A stretch of DNA of 64,000 nt from Ustilago trichophora (GCA_900323505.1 OOIN01000002.1:682001-746000), one strand, 5' to 3'. Positions 1 through 10,272 are shown, counted from the first letter of the stretch. Numbers and translations are program-made. Notes: generated by a model not told the origin, from the letters alone.

Positions 1-2
1 CC

Positions 3-812
3 CACGCACCCTCGATCAGCTCGACAGCTGCCACTTCTCGCTTTTCCCAAGACTCGCGTGCACACTCTTCTTTGCTTTCCAAGCGAAGATCCAGCACCGC
101 CAACACGGTGGACTCCTTTGACAGTGCTCACAGCTCCCTCCGCCTTGCCCCGCTCCCCGCCTCCCCCTCCGCGTTTGGTAACTATCGCCTGACCGACGGC
201 TCGTCACTCTCCATCCCAACACGACAATCTGGCGCATTCTCCTCCCCATCCTGGTCAAGTCTGGACGAACAGGACCCGCTCACTCCCCTCGCAGCCGTCA
301 CTCGCAACCTCGAACCCATCACCCCCGGCACTGCTGCCGCCGCCACGTGGACCGACCCCTCCGCACCCGGCTACTTCCCCGCCGGCCTCAGCGCCGACCA
401 CCACCACCGCAAGCGCAAGAACCGTTCTTTGCGCAAGAAGCCCACCACCGCCCGAAGAGCCCCTCTCCCGCGCCTAGTCTCTGGCGAGGTAGTCTCCTCC
501 CCGGCAGCCGAGTGCGATTCGCATTTCGAAGATTCTCTCTTCTCGGACAGCCACCCGAAAACCTTCGCGCGTCAGGACCACCTCGGACTCCCCGCAGATA
601 CTTGTTCGGAGACCGGATCTCGTCCACCATCACCCACTTCTTCGACGGATGCACTGAAGAGGTCGGCTCAGTCATTGGCACTCAGTCTGAGATTCAAGAT
701 GCTCCGTGCTAAAAGGAAAGTCAAGAAGACAGGTCAGGGAGCGGCAGAGTTGTTTGCCGGTGGTCATGCAAGTCAGAGGAGCTCTATCGAGGGTGCTTCT
801 TTGTCAACTTGA
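3..812 (+). CDS. 3' part of an unknown Ser/Pro-rich protein (5' end outside window)
   Basis: The frame is open from the left edge of the window to a TGA at 810-812, so this is the C-terminal part (about 269 codons) of a longer gene. The visible protein is low in complexity and rich in Ser, Pro, Arg and Ala. It has a basic HHHRKRKNR-type patch about 40% of the way along, which could be a nuclear localisation signal, and a second basic stretch (RAKRKVKK) near the C-terminus. I see no recognisable domain, signal peptide or membrane segment. The first usable start codon in the window (TTG at 72) is only an artefact of the cut; the frame continues upstream of it. It probably encodes a disordered regulatory or signalling protein, but I cannot name a function. 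Confidence is for it being coding. Confidence 0.6.
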   Translation, partial: HAPSISSTAATSRFSQDSRAHSSLLSKRRSSTANTVDSFDSAHSSLRLAPLPASPSAFGNYRLTDGSSLSIPTRQSGAFSSPSWSSLDEQDPLTPLAAVTRNLEPITPGTAAAATWTDPSAPGYFPAGLSADHHHRKRKNRSLRKKPTTARRAPLPRLVSGEVVSSPAAECDSHFEDSLFSDSHPKTFARQDHLGLPADTCSETGSRPPSPTSSTDALKRSAQSLALSLRFKMLRAKRKVKKTGQGAAELFAGGHASQRSSIEGASLST

Positions 813-1055
813 GTGTCAGGAAGTGGCAAGGAGAGGGGTAAGGATATAGATTTTCGTTTTTATACTCATCTTTGTAACTGTATCGCATACATTCGTAAGG
901 TCTTTCTTCTTTGTCATCTCACCCCATCTTTCGCTTTGCTTGTGCCGCATCTCGGAGAGAAAGATCTCCACGCACAGGGAAAAGGATCACGCAGAGAGGG
1001 AAGGATATCGTGAGACTATCTTGAAGGTCTATCATTGTAACATGCCGATTTTGAA

Positions 1056-2816
1056 TTAATAGCCCAATAAGAGGCGACGTAATCGCTTAGTATCGGATCT
1101 ACGTTGGTTTCTGTAATGTGGCATTTTTGCCCAACCTTCATCTTTAGCCACCACCGGTCTCAGAGATTGTTGTACGTCTTGATTGTTTGTCGTGGTTGTG
1201 TTGTTGAGCTGAGGAGAAGGAGAAGGGGGAGGGGGAATTTTTAGGTCTTGGTCTGTTCCAGAATGTTTGAGATGTTGTGGGAGGAGTTGCAGTAGGGCTT
1301 CTTGATAGGCTGTATCTGAGGGGTAGCCTAGATCTGCGGTTTTGTTTATTTTTTGCAATCCATGTATGGGGCTACGAGAAGACCATTTTGTGGGATCGGT
1401 AGTTGGAATGTCAGAGTCGAGTTTTGGTAAGCCGTTGGAATCAGGAAAAGGTGAAAGGTTTCCACTCCAAGCAGCAGCAATGATGCGGGATTGAACATGT
1501 GTGATTGGGATAGGCACGATTCGCATCGGTGCTCCCAAAACGCATATAGAAGCATCCCGAGAATAGAACAGACTCCAATCGTCCAAATTGGTCAGATAGG
1601 ATGCTGTTGGATATGGTGGTGTGTAGATTTCCCCTTCTGTTTGATCCTTTGCTAAAGCAGCAGTTTCAAGGCAAGCAGGAATAAGTGGCGATTGGGCAAA
1701 AGGTGGCAAAGCTTGATCAAGATAAGGCAAATCATACGCATATCCAGTAGCAAAAATAATAACATCTACATCATCCCTTTCCTGTCCATCTTCGAAACAT
1801 ATCTTACTCCTCCTCCCTCCTCCATCCATCGACTTGACAGCTTTGATCTTTGGCACGACTTGAATCCTTTTTGCCCAATCAGGACTATTTTGATCTCTGG
1901 GATCGTAATCTAGCGGTGGAGGTTTGTCGTATTCTTGATAACTATGCAATATTTTTGCTTTTGAGGAGGAATGAATGCGTCGTTGAATATACTCCTCGGT
2001 GGCAGTGGATCCTTCGGGAAGTGTACGGAGGAGGTATCCGCTAAGTTCACGAGCGATGTCTGAGCCTGAACTTGAATTTCCCACCACGAGCACTGTTTTA
2101 CCTTCGAATGGAATAGGGGATCTCCACCAGGCAGAATGCAACATTTCCCCAGTGAACCGATCCAACCCCGGTATAGCTGGGATCGTTGGAGTGTTGCATC
2201 GACCACTAGCTATCACTATATGATCATATTCCTCCTCCTTGACATCTTCCTTTTCCTTCTGGGATTCAACGTTTATCGAGGTGACCTTCCAAATGCTACC
2301 CCAACCAATCCTCTCTTTCGCCTGTTCAGCATCAAATTGTATCCTTCGAATGCTATTCACTGCCGTACCGAGTCTTACATCTACCTTTGTCTCGTTTCCA
2401 TCCAAGACTGTCTTGGCAAAGTTCCGAATGTAACGTTCCACAGTGGCTCGATCTGGAAACAGATCCGTACTAACATCATACGGCTGGGAACGATATCCCA
2501 TGATATCGCATGGAAGATTGGTTCTTAGACCATCGTACATTGCTCCTGGAGGTCTAAAACGACCCTTGTCATCGCCATCTTTGAATCCGCCTTGCCAAAG
2601 TGCATGTGGTCGTCCTCTTGCATCAAAACGGATAATACACGGACCAGGTGAAGCGTCATAATTCCACACCCCACCAAAGGTTGAGCGTCGTTCAAAAAGG
2701 GTGATACTAAACTTTGGGATCGTCGAAGAAGACTGATTGAGGTAGACCAACTGTGAGACGGCAGAAAGACCGCTTGGTCCAGCTCCTATGATGGCGACTC
2801 TGCGTGGGCTGGACAT
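1056..2816 (-). CDS. Flavin-containing monooxygenase (FMO-like)
   Basis: Predicted product of 586 aa. The N-terminus has the FAD-binding Rossmann signature (RRVAIIGAGPSGLSA, residues about 5-19). The FMO/BVMO-like fingerprint (FTGEMLHSAWWRSP) follows near residue 240, directly before the second, NADPH-binding Rossmann motif (VLVVGNSSSGSDIA). The late FMO motif FATGYAYDLPYL is near residue 370. The family uses NAD(P)H and O2 to oxygenate soft nucleophiles or ketones; the substrate cannot be read from sequence. The frame extends 45 codons further upstream, to 2951, but that part has no family character and the methionine at 2816 places the Rossmann motif at the normal distance from the start, so I chose 2816. 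The C-terminal tail (about 100 aa) is Pro/Ser/Thr-rich and probably disordered. It is intronless and lies tail-to-tail with the left-edge gene. Confidence 0.9.
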   Translation of the reverse strand: MSSPRRVAIIGAGPSGLSAVSQLVYLNQSSSTIPKFSITLFERRSTFGGVWNYDASPGPCIIRFDARGRPHALWQGGFKDGDDKGRFRPPGAMYDGLRTNLPCDIMGYRSQPYDVSTDLFPDRATVERYIRNFAKTVLDGNETKVDVRLGTAVNSIRRIQFDAEQAKERIGWGSIWKVTSINVESQKEKEDVKEEEYDHIVIASGRCNTPTIPAIPGLDRFTGEMLHSAWWRSPIPFEGKTVLVVGNSSSGSDIARELSGYLLRTLPEGSTATEEYIQRRIHSSSKAKILHSYQEYDKPPPLDYDPRDQNSPDWAKRIQVVPKIKAVKSMDGGGRRSKICFEDGQERDDVDVIIFATGYAYDLPYLDQALPPFAQSPLIPACLETAALAKDQTEGEIYTPPYPTASYLTNLDDWSLFYSRDASICVLGAPMRIVPIPITHVQSRIIAAAWSGNLSPFPDSNGLPKLDSDIPTTDPTKWSSRSPIHGLQKINKTADLGYPSDTAYQEALLQLLPQHLKHSGTDQDLKIPPPPSPSPQLNNTTTTNNQDVQQSLRPVVAKDEGWAKMPHYRNQRRSDTKRLRRLLLGY

Positions 2817-3353
2817 GTTGGACAAAAGTCGACAAGCTATAGAAACAACCATGCACTTGGAAGAAATTCCAAAAGAACAAAGTGAACCCAGGTCGAACGA
2901 GAGGATGATGCAGGATGGTGAGAAGAAAGCGTGGAAATTAGAATGATGCAAAAGGGGATGCGAAGCATCACGTCAGAAGCCTCCAGGGTCCAACCTCAGA
3001 GAGTGGAGGCTGGTTATCGGACAAATTCGCCGAAAAACACACGCCCTTACCCACCGTCGATCTTCTCCAACACAAAACTTGATACGCTGCTTTGTCCTGA
3101 TCTACCTGTTGCTCACCAACTCTCACCTGTTGCATCTGTCGACTCATTTCTCAGCCGCAATTCAACGCAACGCTACCCCGGATCGAGTGTGGTCAAATTG
3201 AGTCGAAATACTCTGTTTCGATTGAGATTACTATACAAAAATGCAAGGCATACGATTTAGGACAGCGTCATCAACTTGCGCTTTTTCCTTGGAGAAATTG
3301 TTTGCAATCAACATTGCCCCTCCCAAAGATACAATTTCAGATTTGTTTGGTCT
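2817..3353. other. Intergenic region upstream of the FMO gene
   Basis: It lies between the start of the minus-strand FMO gene and the stop of the minus-strand deformylase gene. I see only short frames without family character and no RNA gene. It should contain the FMO promoter and 5' UTR. Confidence 0.6.
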
Positions 3354-4532
3354 CTAGTTGAAAACCACAGTCTTGGCACCATTCAATAGCACCCTTCTCT
3401 CAGCCGTCCACTTGACAGCCCTAGCCAGTACTCTAGCCTCTACATCACTTCCAGCCTGAACCAGATCGGCCGGGGTCATTGCATGGTCTACCCTCTCAAC
3501 TGCCTGTTCGATGATCGGACCTTCATCCAGATCCGCGGTGACAAAGTGCGCCGTAGCACCGATGAGTTTGACACCCCTCTCAAACGCCTGATGATAAGGC
3601 TTTGCGCCTTTGAAGCTGGGCAAGAAGCTATGGTGAATGTTGATGATCTTTCCGCTGTAGAGCGAGCACAACTGAGGCGAGAGGATCTGCATGTATCGTG
3701 CCAGAACGATCATGTCGATATCGTACTGTTTGGCGAGTTTGACCATTTCAGCTTCTTGCCATTCCTTGGTTTTGCCTTCGGCGGCGTTGATGGGGAGGTG
3801 GTAGAAGGGGATACCGTTTGCCTTTGCCAGTGGTTCGTAATCGGGGTGATTCGAGATGATGAGGGGTACGGTGATGGGCAAGGTGTTGTTGGAGAGACGG
3901 AAGAGAAGGTCGTTGAGACAGTGACCGATCTTGGAGACCATGATCAAAGTTCGTGGTTTCTCCTCTGCGCCAAAGATCTTGACGGAAACTTCGGCGGCGG
4001 TTGCAAATTCTTCCTCGAACTCGGCCTTTACTTTGGCGAGAAAGGCGGTGCGATTCTGAGCGTAGTCGGCAGCTTTGGGATCGGGGAAAGTGCCATTCTC
4101 GGGTTCGGGCTCGGAAGCGTGAACACGCATGAAAAAGGTTCCTGTGGTGGGATCACCGAACTGGGCAGAGTCCATAATGTTCATGTTGCGACGGGCAAGG
4201 AAGCCAGAGATGCGATGAACGATACCGGGACCATCGGGACCGGAGAGGGTCAAAATGATGGAAGGAGGAGGCAAGGCCGAGGCGGATTGCTTGGGTCGAA
4301 TTTTGCTAGGCAAGATCGAGTGTGCGTTTGCACCTGCACTTGCGGTGGTGTTGGAGGACATGGTGTCGAGGTCCGCGAGCGAGCGAAGGCCACGTTTGGG
4401 GATGGCAAACAAAGAGGAGCGAGTGCGAACGAGAAGAGCGGGAGAAGAGCGAATGCCGGTAGAGGCGAAAGCGGTGCGAGAGGTAGCGACGGCAGAAGAA
4501 GCGATCAATTTTGATCCGACGAGGTTGAACAT
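3354..4532 (-). CDS. Formyltetrahydrofolate deformylase (PurU family), probable mitochondrial form
   Basis: Product of 392 aa from the chosen start. It hydrolyses 10-formyl-THF to THF and formate, linking one-carbon pools and purine synthesis. An N-terminal ACT-like domain (LTLSGPDGPGIVHRISGFLARRN, residues about 93-115) is followed by a formyltransferase fold. The catalytic segment contains NIHHS, then a conserved region ending in DLDEGPII, which supplies the Asn-His-Asp triad of the family. The first about 57 residues are rich in Ser, Arg and Ala, nearly lack acidic residues, and look like a mitochondrial presequence. A second in-frame ATG at 4361 (MSSNTTASAG) would give a form without it. 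The frame also runs upstream to 4724, but that extension is a hydrophobic, low-complexity stretch encoded by CT/GA-rich DNA and is unlikely to be translated. It is divergent from GTR1. Confidence 0.93.
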   Translation of the reverse strand: MFNLVGSKLIASSAVATSRTAFASTGIRSSPALLVRTRSSLFAIPKRGLRSLADLDTMSSNTTASAGANAHSILPSKIRPKQSASALPPPSIILTLSGPDGPGIVHRISGFLARRNMNIMDSAQFGDPTTGTFFMRVHASEPEPENGTFPDPKAADYAQNRTAFLAKVKAEFEEEFATAAEVSVKIFGAEEKPRTLIMVSKIGHCLNDLLFRLSNNTLPITVPLIISNHPDYEPLAKANGIPFYHLPINAAEGKTKEWQEAEMVKLAKQYDIDMIVLARYMQILSPQLCSLYSGKIINIHHSFLPSFKGAKPYHQAFERGVKLIGATAHFVTADLDEGPIIEQAVERVDHAMTPADLVQAGSDVEARVLARAVKWTAERRVLLNGAKTVVFN

Positions 4533-5623
4533 CGATTTACGGACCCGCAAACTTGGAGTGAATGGTGGTGGTGATGGTGGTGGTGAGTAAAGAAAGACGA
4601 TTTCCTGTTGAGAGGAGACGAGAGAGAGAAAGAGAGAGAAAGAGACGGGGAGAATGTGTGATGAGCTAAAGAAGAGTGGACTGACTGGTCGGGGCGTTGC
4701 GATGTGGGCTTCTTCTCGGACCAAAGAAAAAAAATGTACAGTACTGTAGCTTTACGACTGCTGCTGGTAGACTGATTTTATGTTGGCTTTTTCTTTTCTT
4801 TCTTTTTTTTTGGTTCTTGGCCCGCGGGTCATCCGAGCAAGGCGACCTCTTTCTGTAATCTTTGTGAGCGGAAATGATTAGATTTGATCAGATCATGCAG
4901 ACCGAAGCGTCAGTCAATCTGCATTTGCTTTCGTGTTTTTTGCTGCAACCAACCAGCTCGTTTGAAAGCGTACCGAGTCACTCGCTGTCCGGTCTAGTTG
5001 CCTACCATCTCCTCCAATCGGAACACCCGATGCCCTTTCTTGCTCCGTCTCTCTTTCATTCACTCTCTCTGTCTCTCTCACTCTCTCACTCTCTCGTAAC
5101 GCCCAATGATCAAGGTGGAATCGGCCAAAAAAGGCCGAAAAGAAATACACAGAAAATTGACCGGGCTTGCTGTTTTCTTCCCCGACCTCGCCGCGTCCCG
5201 TCTGCCAACTCCCGCGCATTCACCATCCACCGCCCCTTTCAGCTTGACGTTCTTCGGATGCTCGCCGATACGTCAAGACTGCACGTCCTGAGAATAGTTT
5301 TCATCAAAGACAAAGTGACACAAAGAATAGTTCCAAAAGAGTGAAGATCAGAATGCGGCTTAGTCATCCTTACCAAACACAGTCAAGGGTCCCCGCTGGA
5401 ATGATTGCCAATTGTGCCAAGCGGCCCGTGTTGCTCCACATTTTTTGACGTTCGAGCCACCACCTTTATCTCTGTCCATATCCTACCATCAGAAGGATTT
5501 ATCACCTCGAGGAGCAAGCAAAGTACTGATACTTGACTCACCGTCACTGTTCTCCAAAGCAGTCATTGCATCCATTCACACATCTTGTCACCCTGAGCCA
5601 CAGTGCTCCAACGCTAACTCAAG
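4533..5623. other. Divergent intergenic region, deformylase / GTR1
   Basis: It probably holds both promoters. Visible content: a short homopurine run near 4620-4650, a TGTACAGTACTGTA palindromic motif at 4735-4748, a T-rich stretch around 4790-4812, and a (CT)-rich microsatellite at about 5049-5097. No gene is visible. Confidence 0.6.
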
Positions 5624-6941
5624 ATGAAGCGCAAGGTAAGTACCACCTCAACCATTCTACTCACATCTGCATCGCACTTCGTACTGAACGAATGACCATC
5701 TCCTCTCCCCTTTCCCCCTCTTTCCGCAGGTACTATTGATGGGGCAGTCAGGATGCGGCAAAACCTCGATGCGATCCCTCATCTTCTCATCCTATCGAGC
5801 CGCAGACACCCGTCGTCTAGGCTCCACTCTCGACGTCGAGCATTCTCACGTCCGCTTTCTCGGAAATCTGGTTCTCAACCTCTGGGACTGTGGTGGTCAA
5901 CAATCCTACATGGACTCTTATCTCGATAAGCAGCGTAGTCAGGTATTCTCCACCGTTGGCGTTCTCATCTATGTCTTTGACCTGGTTGGAGCTGAAGGAG
6001 GCGAAGAAGGCCAAACCGAATGGGAGCGCGATTTGCGCTATTATAAAGACTGTGTCTCTGCTCTTTATCAGTACTCTCCCGATGCGCAGGTGTTCTGCTT
6101 GCTTCACAAGATGGACCTTGTGGACAAGTCAAGAAGGGCAGCGGTCTATTCGAGTAGGGTGAAAGAACTCCGTCGGAAAAGTGCCGAAGTGGCCCAAGCA
6201 GCAGCTTCTTCCCGTGGGGCTCAAGGCAAGCAGGGGTTTAGAGTACATGCTTTCGCCACAAGCATCTGGGATGAGAGCCTCTATCGTGCTTGGAGCCGTA
6301 TCGTCCAGACTCAAATCCCCGCTCTTGCCGTTCTTGAAAGACATCTTAAACAATTGGCAGACACTTGTTCAGCCAGCGAAGTGGTAGTCTTTGAAAGGAC
6401 CACCTTCCTAGTCATTGCTAAAGCCACCAACAATAACAGCCTGAATAATTCGTCGATTCAAAATCAAACCTCCATCACATCCACTGGATACAACTACGAA
6501 GAAGAAGAAGAAGGAATGGAAGGTTTTCGAGATACTCAAGGTCGACTTTCCTCTTCTAATCTCTTACCTCTTGGATCTGGATTCATTACATCCACTTTTA
6601 CAACAAATTCATCCCTCGATATATCTCAACCTTTCTCAACTACCGAAACAATAGCTACGATGAATCATTTGGATCCTGAAAGGTTTGAAAAAGTCTCGGA
6701 ACTTATCAAGAATTTCAAACTCTCTTGTCAAAAATTACCAGCCAAGACTTGCCAATCCGAATTTCAAGCTGTAGAATTGAAAGCTCCCAATTTCACCGCT
6801 TACATCGACAGCTTGACATCCAATACTTACATCATGATCCTAGTAACTGATCCAAACATTCAAATGGCAAGCATCAAACTTAACGTTCAATTGGCAAGAG
6901 ATCACTTCGAAAGATTACAGGCTATCAATCTTCGATCTTAG
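5624..6941 (+). CDS. GTR1: Rag-family GTPase Gtr1 (two exons: 5624-5635, 5730-6941)
   Basis: Predicted 407 aa. It is the RagA/B-type subunit of the vacuolar/lysosomal Gtr1-Gtr2 heterodimer that signals amino-acid sufficiency to TORC1. The first exon is only 12 nt (ATG AAG CGC AAG). A GTAAGT donor at 5636 and a CGCAG acceptor at 5728-5729 remove a 94-nt intron. Joining restores MKRKVLLMGQSGCGKTS, with the P-loop GQSGCGKT at residues 9-16. Next come the Rag-specific DTRRLGSTLDVEHSHVRFLG switch region, the WDCGGQ motif and HKMDLV (guanine specificity). The C-terminal roadblock-type half ends with a conserved-looking stretch. A Ser/Asn/Thr-rich insert around residues 230-300 (NNNSLNNSS) enlarges the protein compared with the about 310 aa usual for the family. 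Confidence 0.96.
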
Positions 6942-6948
6942 CTATATA

Positions 6949-6950
<2 letters not shown>

Positions 6951-6991
<41 letters not shown>
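6951..6991. repeat. Homopolymer (A)41
   Basis: An uninterrupted run of 41 adenines lies 10 bp after the GTR1 stop codon, in the short space between the convergent GTR1 and UPF3 genes. The rest of 6942-7228 shows no gene. The exact length is likely to be polymorphic or error-prone in sequencing. Confidence 0.9.
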
Positions 6992-6995
<4 letters not shown>

Positions 6996-7228
6996 TGTCA
7001 TGACAACCTAGGCAATCATACCCCCAACCCGTTTGTTTTCAATGCCCATTTCTTTTTTAACAGTCAAGTTGGATGATGAAACACAAATGGATGTGATTTG
7101 GAGCGTGTGGACAGATGTGTACGTGTTTGTCTGGGATGTAGATGTGAGAAAGGTAATATTTAAGGATTGGATTGGGTATGACATTGATGGTGGGTGGAGA
7201 GTAAGCCAGAGTGTGTGTGTGTGTGATA

Positions 7229-7443
7229 TCAAGAATCTCGCTTGAGCATCTGGATTTTTCCCGGTTGCGGTGCAGAAGGAGCAGGAGCTGCATTGGTGGC
7301 ACCGCTCGTTGCGGTAGCTTTGTCCTTGGATGGACCTTTACGTCGAGGTGGTTTAGGCTTGGCTTTGGTTTTATCTTTGCTCGCTGCGTCGACTTGCTGA
7401 GTCGCAGGACCCGAAGTCTTGCTCGCCGGTGCTTTGGATGTTG

Positions 7444-7485
<42 letters not shown>

Positions 7486-8854
7486 TGGGTGTGTTGGCTT
7501 GCTTCTTTGCTGTGTTGCCTTCTGATCCCTCCACGGCCTCCGCATTATCTGTGATCTTACCCTTACCTTTCCTCTTCTTCCGGTCGCGTTTGGCCGCTTT
7601 TGCAGCCGCTTCTTCCTCAGCAGTGGCTGACTTTGCCTTGTCCTTGCCTTGATCCTTCTTGCTCTTCTTGGATTTCACCTTGCCCTCCACTCCCACCACA
7701 GCAGCCACATTCGAGGCTTTTCCGACACTTTTACTGGCAGCAGCCTTTGCCGCAGCCTTTTCGGCTTTTTTCGCCTTCTTGGCCGCAGCAGCCGATCCCA
7801 GCTTGGCCATCTTGAGCGCTCGCAAATGCTCCAACAATGGCGTCGATTTACCCTTCTCTGCCGCCACCGCTTTGGCCCTCTGCTTATCCTCTGGATCCCA
7901 CAATGAAGCCAGAAGATCCCCTTCGGTTCGTTTCACATCATCAGCTGCCTTGTTGAGCCGTTCCATAAACGTCTGATAGTCGACATCCTTTTCGATTGTT
8001 CCCTGTTTCGGATCGGTTTTGACCCTTCGTCCCCGATGGCCAGGGTTGGTGGAAGTGGAAGTGGGGAGGACGACCTTTTGGTAAGGTGCGAATTCGACAA
8101 TAGCGACGGATTCTTTGCCTTGGCTATCGCGAAAGATGTGACCATCAAACGCTTTGTGGAAGGTGACGAGGGATTGAGCGTCAAGAAAGCGAAGATAGGC
8201 ACGGGCGTGTTTGTTCTGCTTGTTGGCGTCGGATTTCTGCTTGCCTGCGACGAACTTCTTGTAGTCTACGGTAGGCATGACAGTATTCTGCGACGCATTC
8301 GAAGCAGACGCTTCACCCTCAGCCCCACCTTGTGTAGACACGGCATTGTCGACCATGCGACAATCGGCAGCGTCGCGAATCCAAGGCGAGACAGCTCTCC
8401 AAAACACCTCCTCGGGTAGGTTAGATGGCAATCGACGGACTACAACTTTACTTTTGAAGTTGGAAGATGCTTTTCCTTGTCTTTCAGCTGCGGATTTGGG
8501 GATGGCATCTCTTCTAGATTGCTGCTGTTTTTTCTGCTGCTGCTGCTTTGCACCACCTCCTGGTACAGGTGAGGGTTTCGATGAACTATCTTGAGATTTG
8601 ACCTGAGCAGACTTGTCATTCCCAGCCTTACCCTCCTTTTCCTTTTCTTTTTCCTGTTCCTTTCGCTTCTGAGCTCGATTCTGTGCCGCTCGCTCCCGAT
8701 TCTGCTGAGCTCTCGCCCGGTTATCGACGGCCTTGTCCTGCTGATGCGTGCGGTGGGATTGCTGATGCTTGACGTTGCGAGCTTGCGCCTCGGTAGCAAG
8801 GGGACCGAGAGCAGAGGATCCTGCCGCCGACTGCGAGTGCGACTGCTCAGACAT
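7229..8854 (-). CDS. UPF3: Nonsense-mediated decay factor Upf3 (Smg4/UPF3 domain)
   Basis: Predicted 541 aa, intronless. The Smg4/UPF3 domain begins near residue 133 (KSKVVVRRLPSNLPEEVFW) and continues through ARAYLRFLDAQSLVTFHKAFDGHIFRD and AIVEFAPYQKV to about residue 290. This is the RNP-like module that binds Upf2. The protein couples premature-stop recognition to Upf1-Upf2 and shuttles between nucleus and cytoplasm. Both flanks are highly charged: Gln/Arg/Lys-rich before the domain, and Lys/Ala-rich with several KKxKK-type nuclear signals after it. A polyglutamine run, encoded by a CAG repeat on the coding strand (7444-7483), lies near residue 460. The frame opens upstream to 9016, but MSEQSHSQS at 8854 (or MQHLK at 8869) is a more natural start. 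It is divergent from SYF2 and close to UPF1. Confidence 0.9.
7444..7483. repeat. CAG/CTG trinucleotide repeat encoding polyGln in UPF3
   Basis: About 13 consecutive CTG units on the plus strand read as CAG (Gln) in the minus-strand UPF3 gene. It lies in the disordered C-terminal tail, so length variation would probably be tolerated. Confidence 0.9.
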
Positions 8855-9246
8855 CTTGAGGTGTTGCATCGACCAGACGAGTGAGTGAGTACCGAGTATG
8901 GAGATGAATGAAAGGAAGCAGAAAGTTGATGATGTGGAATGGAAAGGGCAACTCGATTCAACTCGACTCGACTCTGACTGCAATTCCAATTTCAAGGGTC
9001 CAAGCTTGACGTACAATACTGTACAATACTGTACAGTACGTACTATACTGTTCTTGTTTGTGGCTGCGCTTTGTGGATTTTTCCTTTACAAAAACGCGGC
9101 ATACGGAAATGTGGAGCTAGCTGTTCATTCTTCATTTCACTCCATCACATCGCACAGTCAAAACTTGCGCCATTCTCATCCTTAGCATCCCAACCAGTCA
9201 CATTCACACGATCACTTTTGTTGCCCAACAGCGCAAACGAATCACA
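8855..9246. promoter_or_regulatory. Shared divergent promoter region, UPF3 / SYF2
   Basis: 392 bp separate the two start codons. The region contains a dense cluster of the TGTACAGTAC-like motif (9011-9050: GTACAATACT repeated twice, followed by an overlapping palindrome). No other gene is visible. Co-regulation of the two genes is inferred only from geometry. Confidence 0.5.
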
Positions 9247-10272
9247 ATGCCGCCGCGCAGAACAAGAGCAACCAAAAAGGCAGACGACCACCAAGACACG
9301 CCGGACGAGGTCAAGGTTGTTGAATCTTGCTCAACAGCACCTCTTAGCGCCACAGACGAAAAGCAGCAGGAAACCACCTCGTCTGACGCATCGACAATGA
9401 CCGCAACTCGGTCAAAAGGCAAATCTCGAGCAGCGCGGCATCAACCTCTTCTATCCGAAACCGCCGCCCCGTCCTCCTCCGAAGCCGTATCATCCAACCC
9501 TGAAGCGGCCGAACCCTCATCACCACCGCCCTCCTCCTCCTCTTCCAAACCTACAATTACGATGGAAGACAGACAAGCGAGGCTCTCGGCACTTCGAGCC
9601 AAAATGGCCTCTTCTACCAAAGCCAATCGCAAAGCCATTCTCTCGGAACAATCGCGCTCGAGAACCATCGCTTCTGAGCTCAAATCCTCTTCTGCTTCCC
9701 GAAAAATTCAGAAAGCTGAACAGATCCTCGAAGAACGAGATCTCCGAGAAAGCGGACAAGACGTAGAGCGTTACCGAAACATGCACTACTCGCTCGAAGA
9801 TAGCGAAGCTTGGGATGCCAAAATCGAGGAAAAGGAGAGGAGGAAAGATCGTGGACCGGGAGACTTTGGTGATGCTGCCGAACGAGCCTATCAGCGACAG
9901 GTGAGGATGTTGAAACCTGATGTTGCGGCTTATCGTCAAAGTAAAAGCGAGAGTGAGGCTCTAAAGGCGAATAGTCCTGCAAGCTCGGCATTGATCAAAG
10001 TAAAAGGAAAAGGAAAAGATGAAACGCAATCAGATGAACTTCACTACGGTACCCATAAACCAAGTGACGATGCTATCGATCGAGTCGTTAATCATCTCAA
10101 TCACCAACGTCAAATCATCCAAAACAGAAGTAGAAGAAGACATGATGATCCAGATGCAGAAGTGAATTATATCAACGATAGCAATAGGCACTTCAATAAA
10201 AAGCTAAAAAGGTTTTATGACAAGCAAACACAGGAGATCAGGGAAAATTTGGAAAGAGGAACCGCTCTTTAA
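9247..10272 (+). CDS. SYF2: Pre-mRNA splicing factor Syf2
   Basis: Predicted 341 aa, intronless. The C-terminal two thirds match the SYF2 family. A helical, charged region (RLSALRAKMASSTKANRKAI) leads into RNMHYSLEDSEAWDAKIEEKERRKDRG, then DDAIDRVVNHLNHQRQ and the signature EVNYINDSNRHFNKKLKRFYDKQTQEIRENLERGTAL at the end. Syf2 is part of the Prp19-associated (NTC) spliceosome complex and acts around step 1/step 2 remodelling in the nucleus. The first about 110 residues are Ser/Pro/Thr-rich and disordered, typical of smut orthologues. The start ATG at 9247 follows a cacaATG context and is the first in frame. Confidence 0.95.
   Translation: MPPRRTRATKKADDHQDTPDEVKVVESCSTAPLSATDEKQQETTSSDASTMTATRSKGKSRAARHQPLLSETAAPSSSEAVSSNPEAAEPSSPPPSSSSSKPTITMEDRQARLSALRAKMASSTKANRKAILSEQSRSRTIASELKSSSASRKIQKAEQILEERDLRESGQDVERYRNMHYSLEDSEAWDAKIEEKERRKDRGPGDFGDAAERAYQRQVRMLKPDVAAYRQSKSESEALKANSPASSALIKVKGKGKDETQSDELHYGTHKPSDDAIDRVVNHLNHQRQIIQNRSRRRHDDPDAEVNYINDSNRHFNKKLKRFYDKQTQEIRENLERGTAL

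Noticed and set aside
2817..2951. N-terminal extension of the FMO frame
   Set aside because: The extra 45 residues precede the normal family start and look like translated 5' UTR.
3483..4514. 343-codon plus-strand frame opposite the deformylase gene
   Set aside because: It lies wholly antisense to a clear family member, has no domain, and its composition is that of a reversed coding strand.
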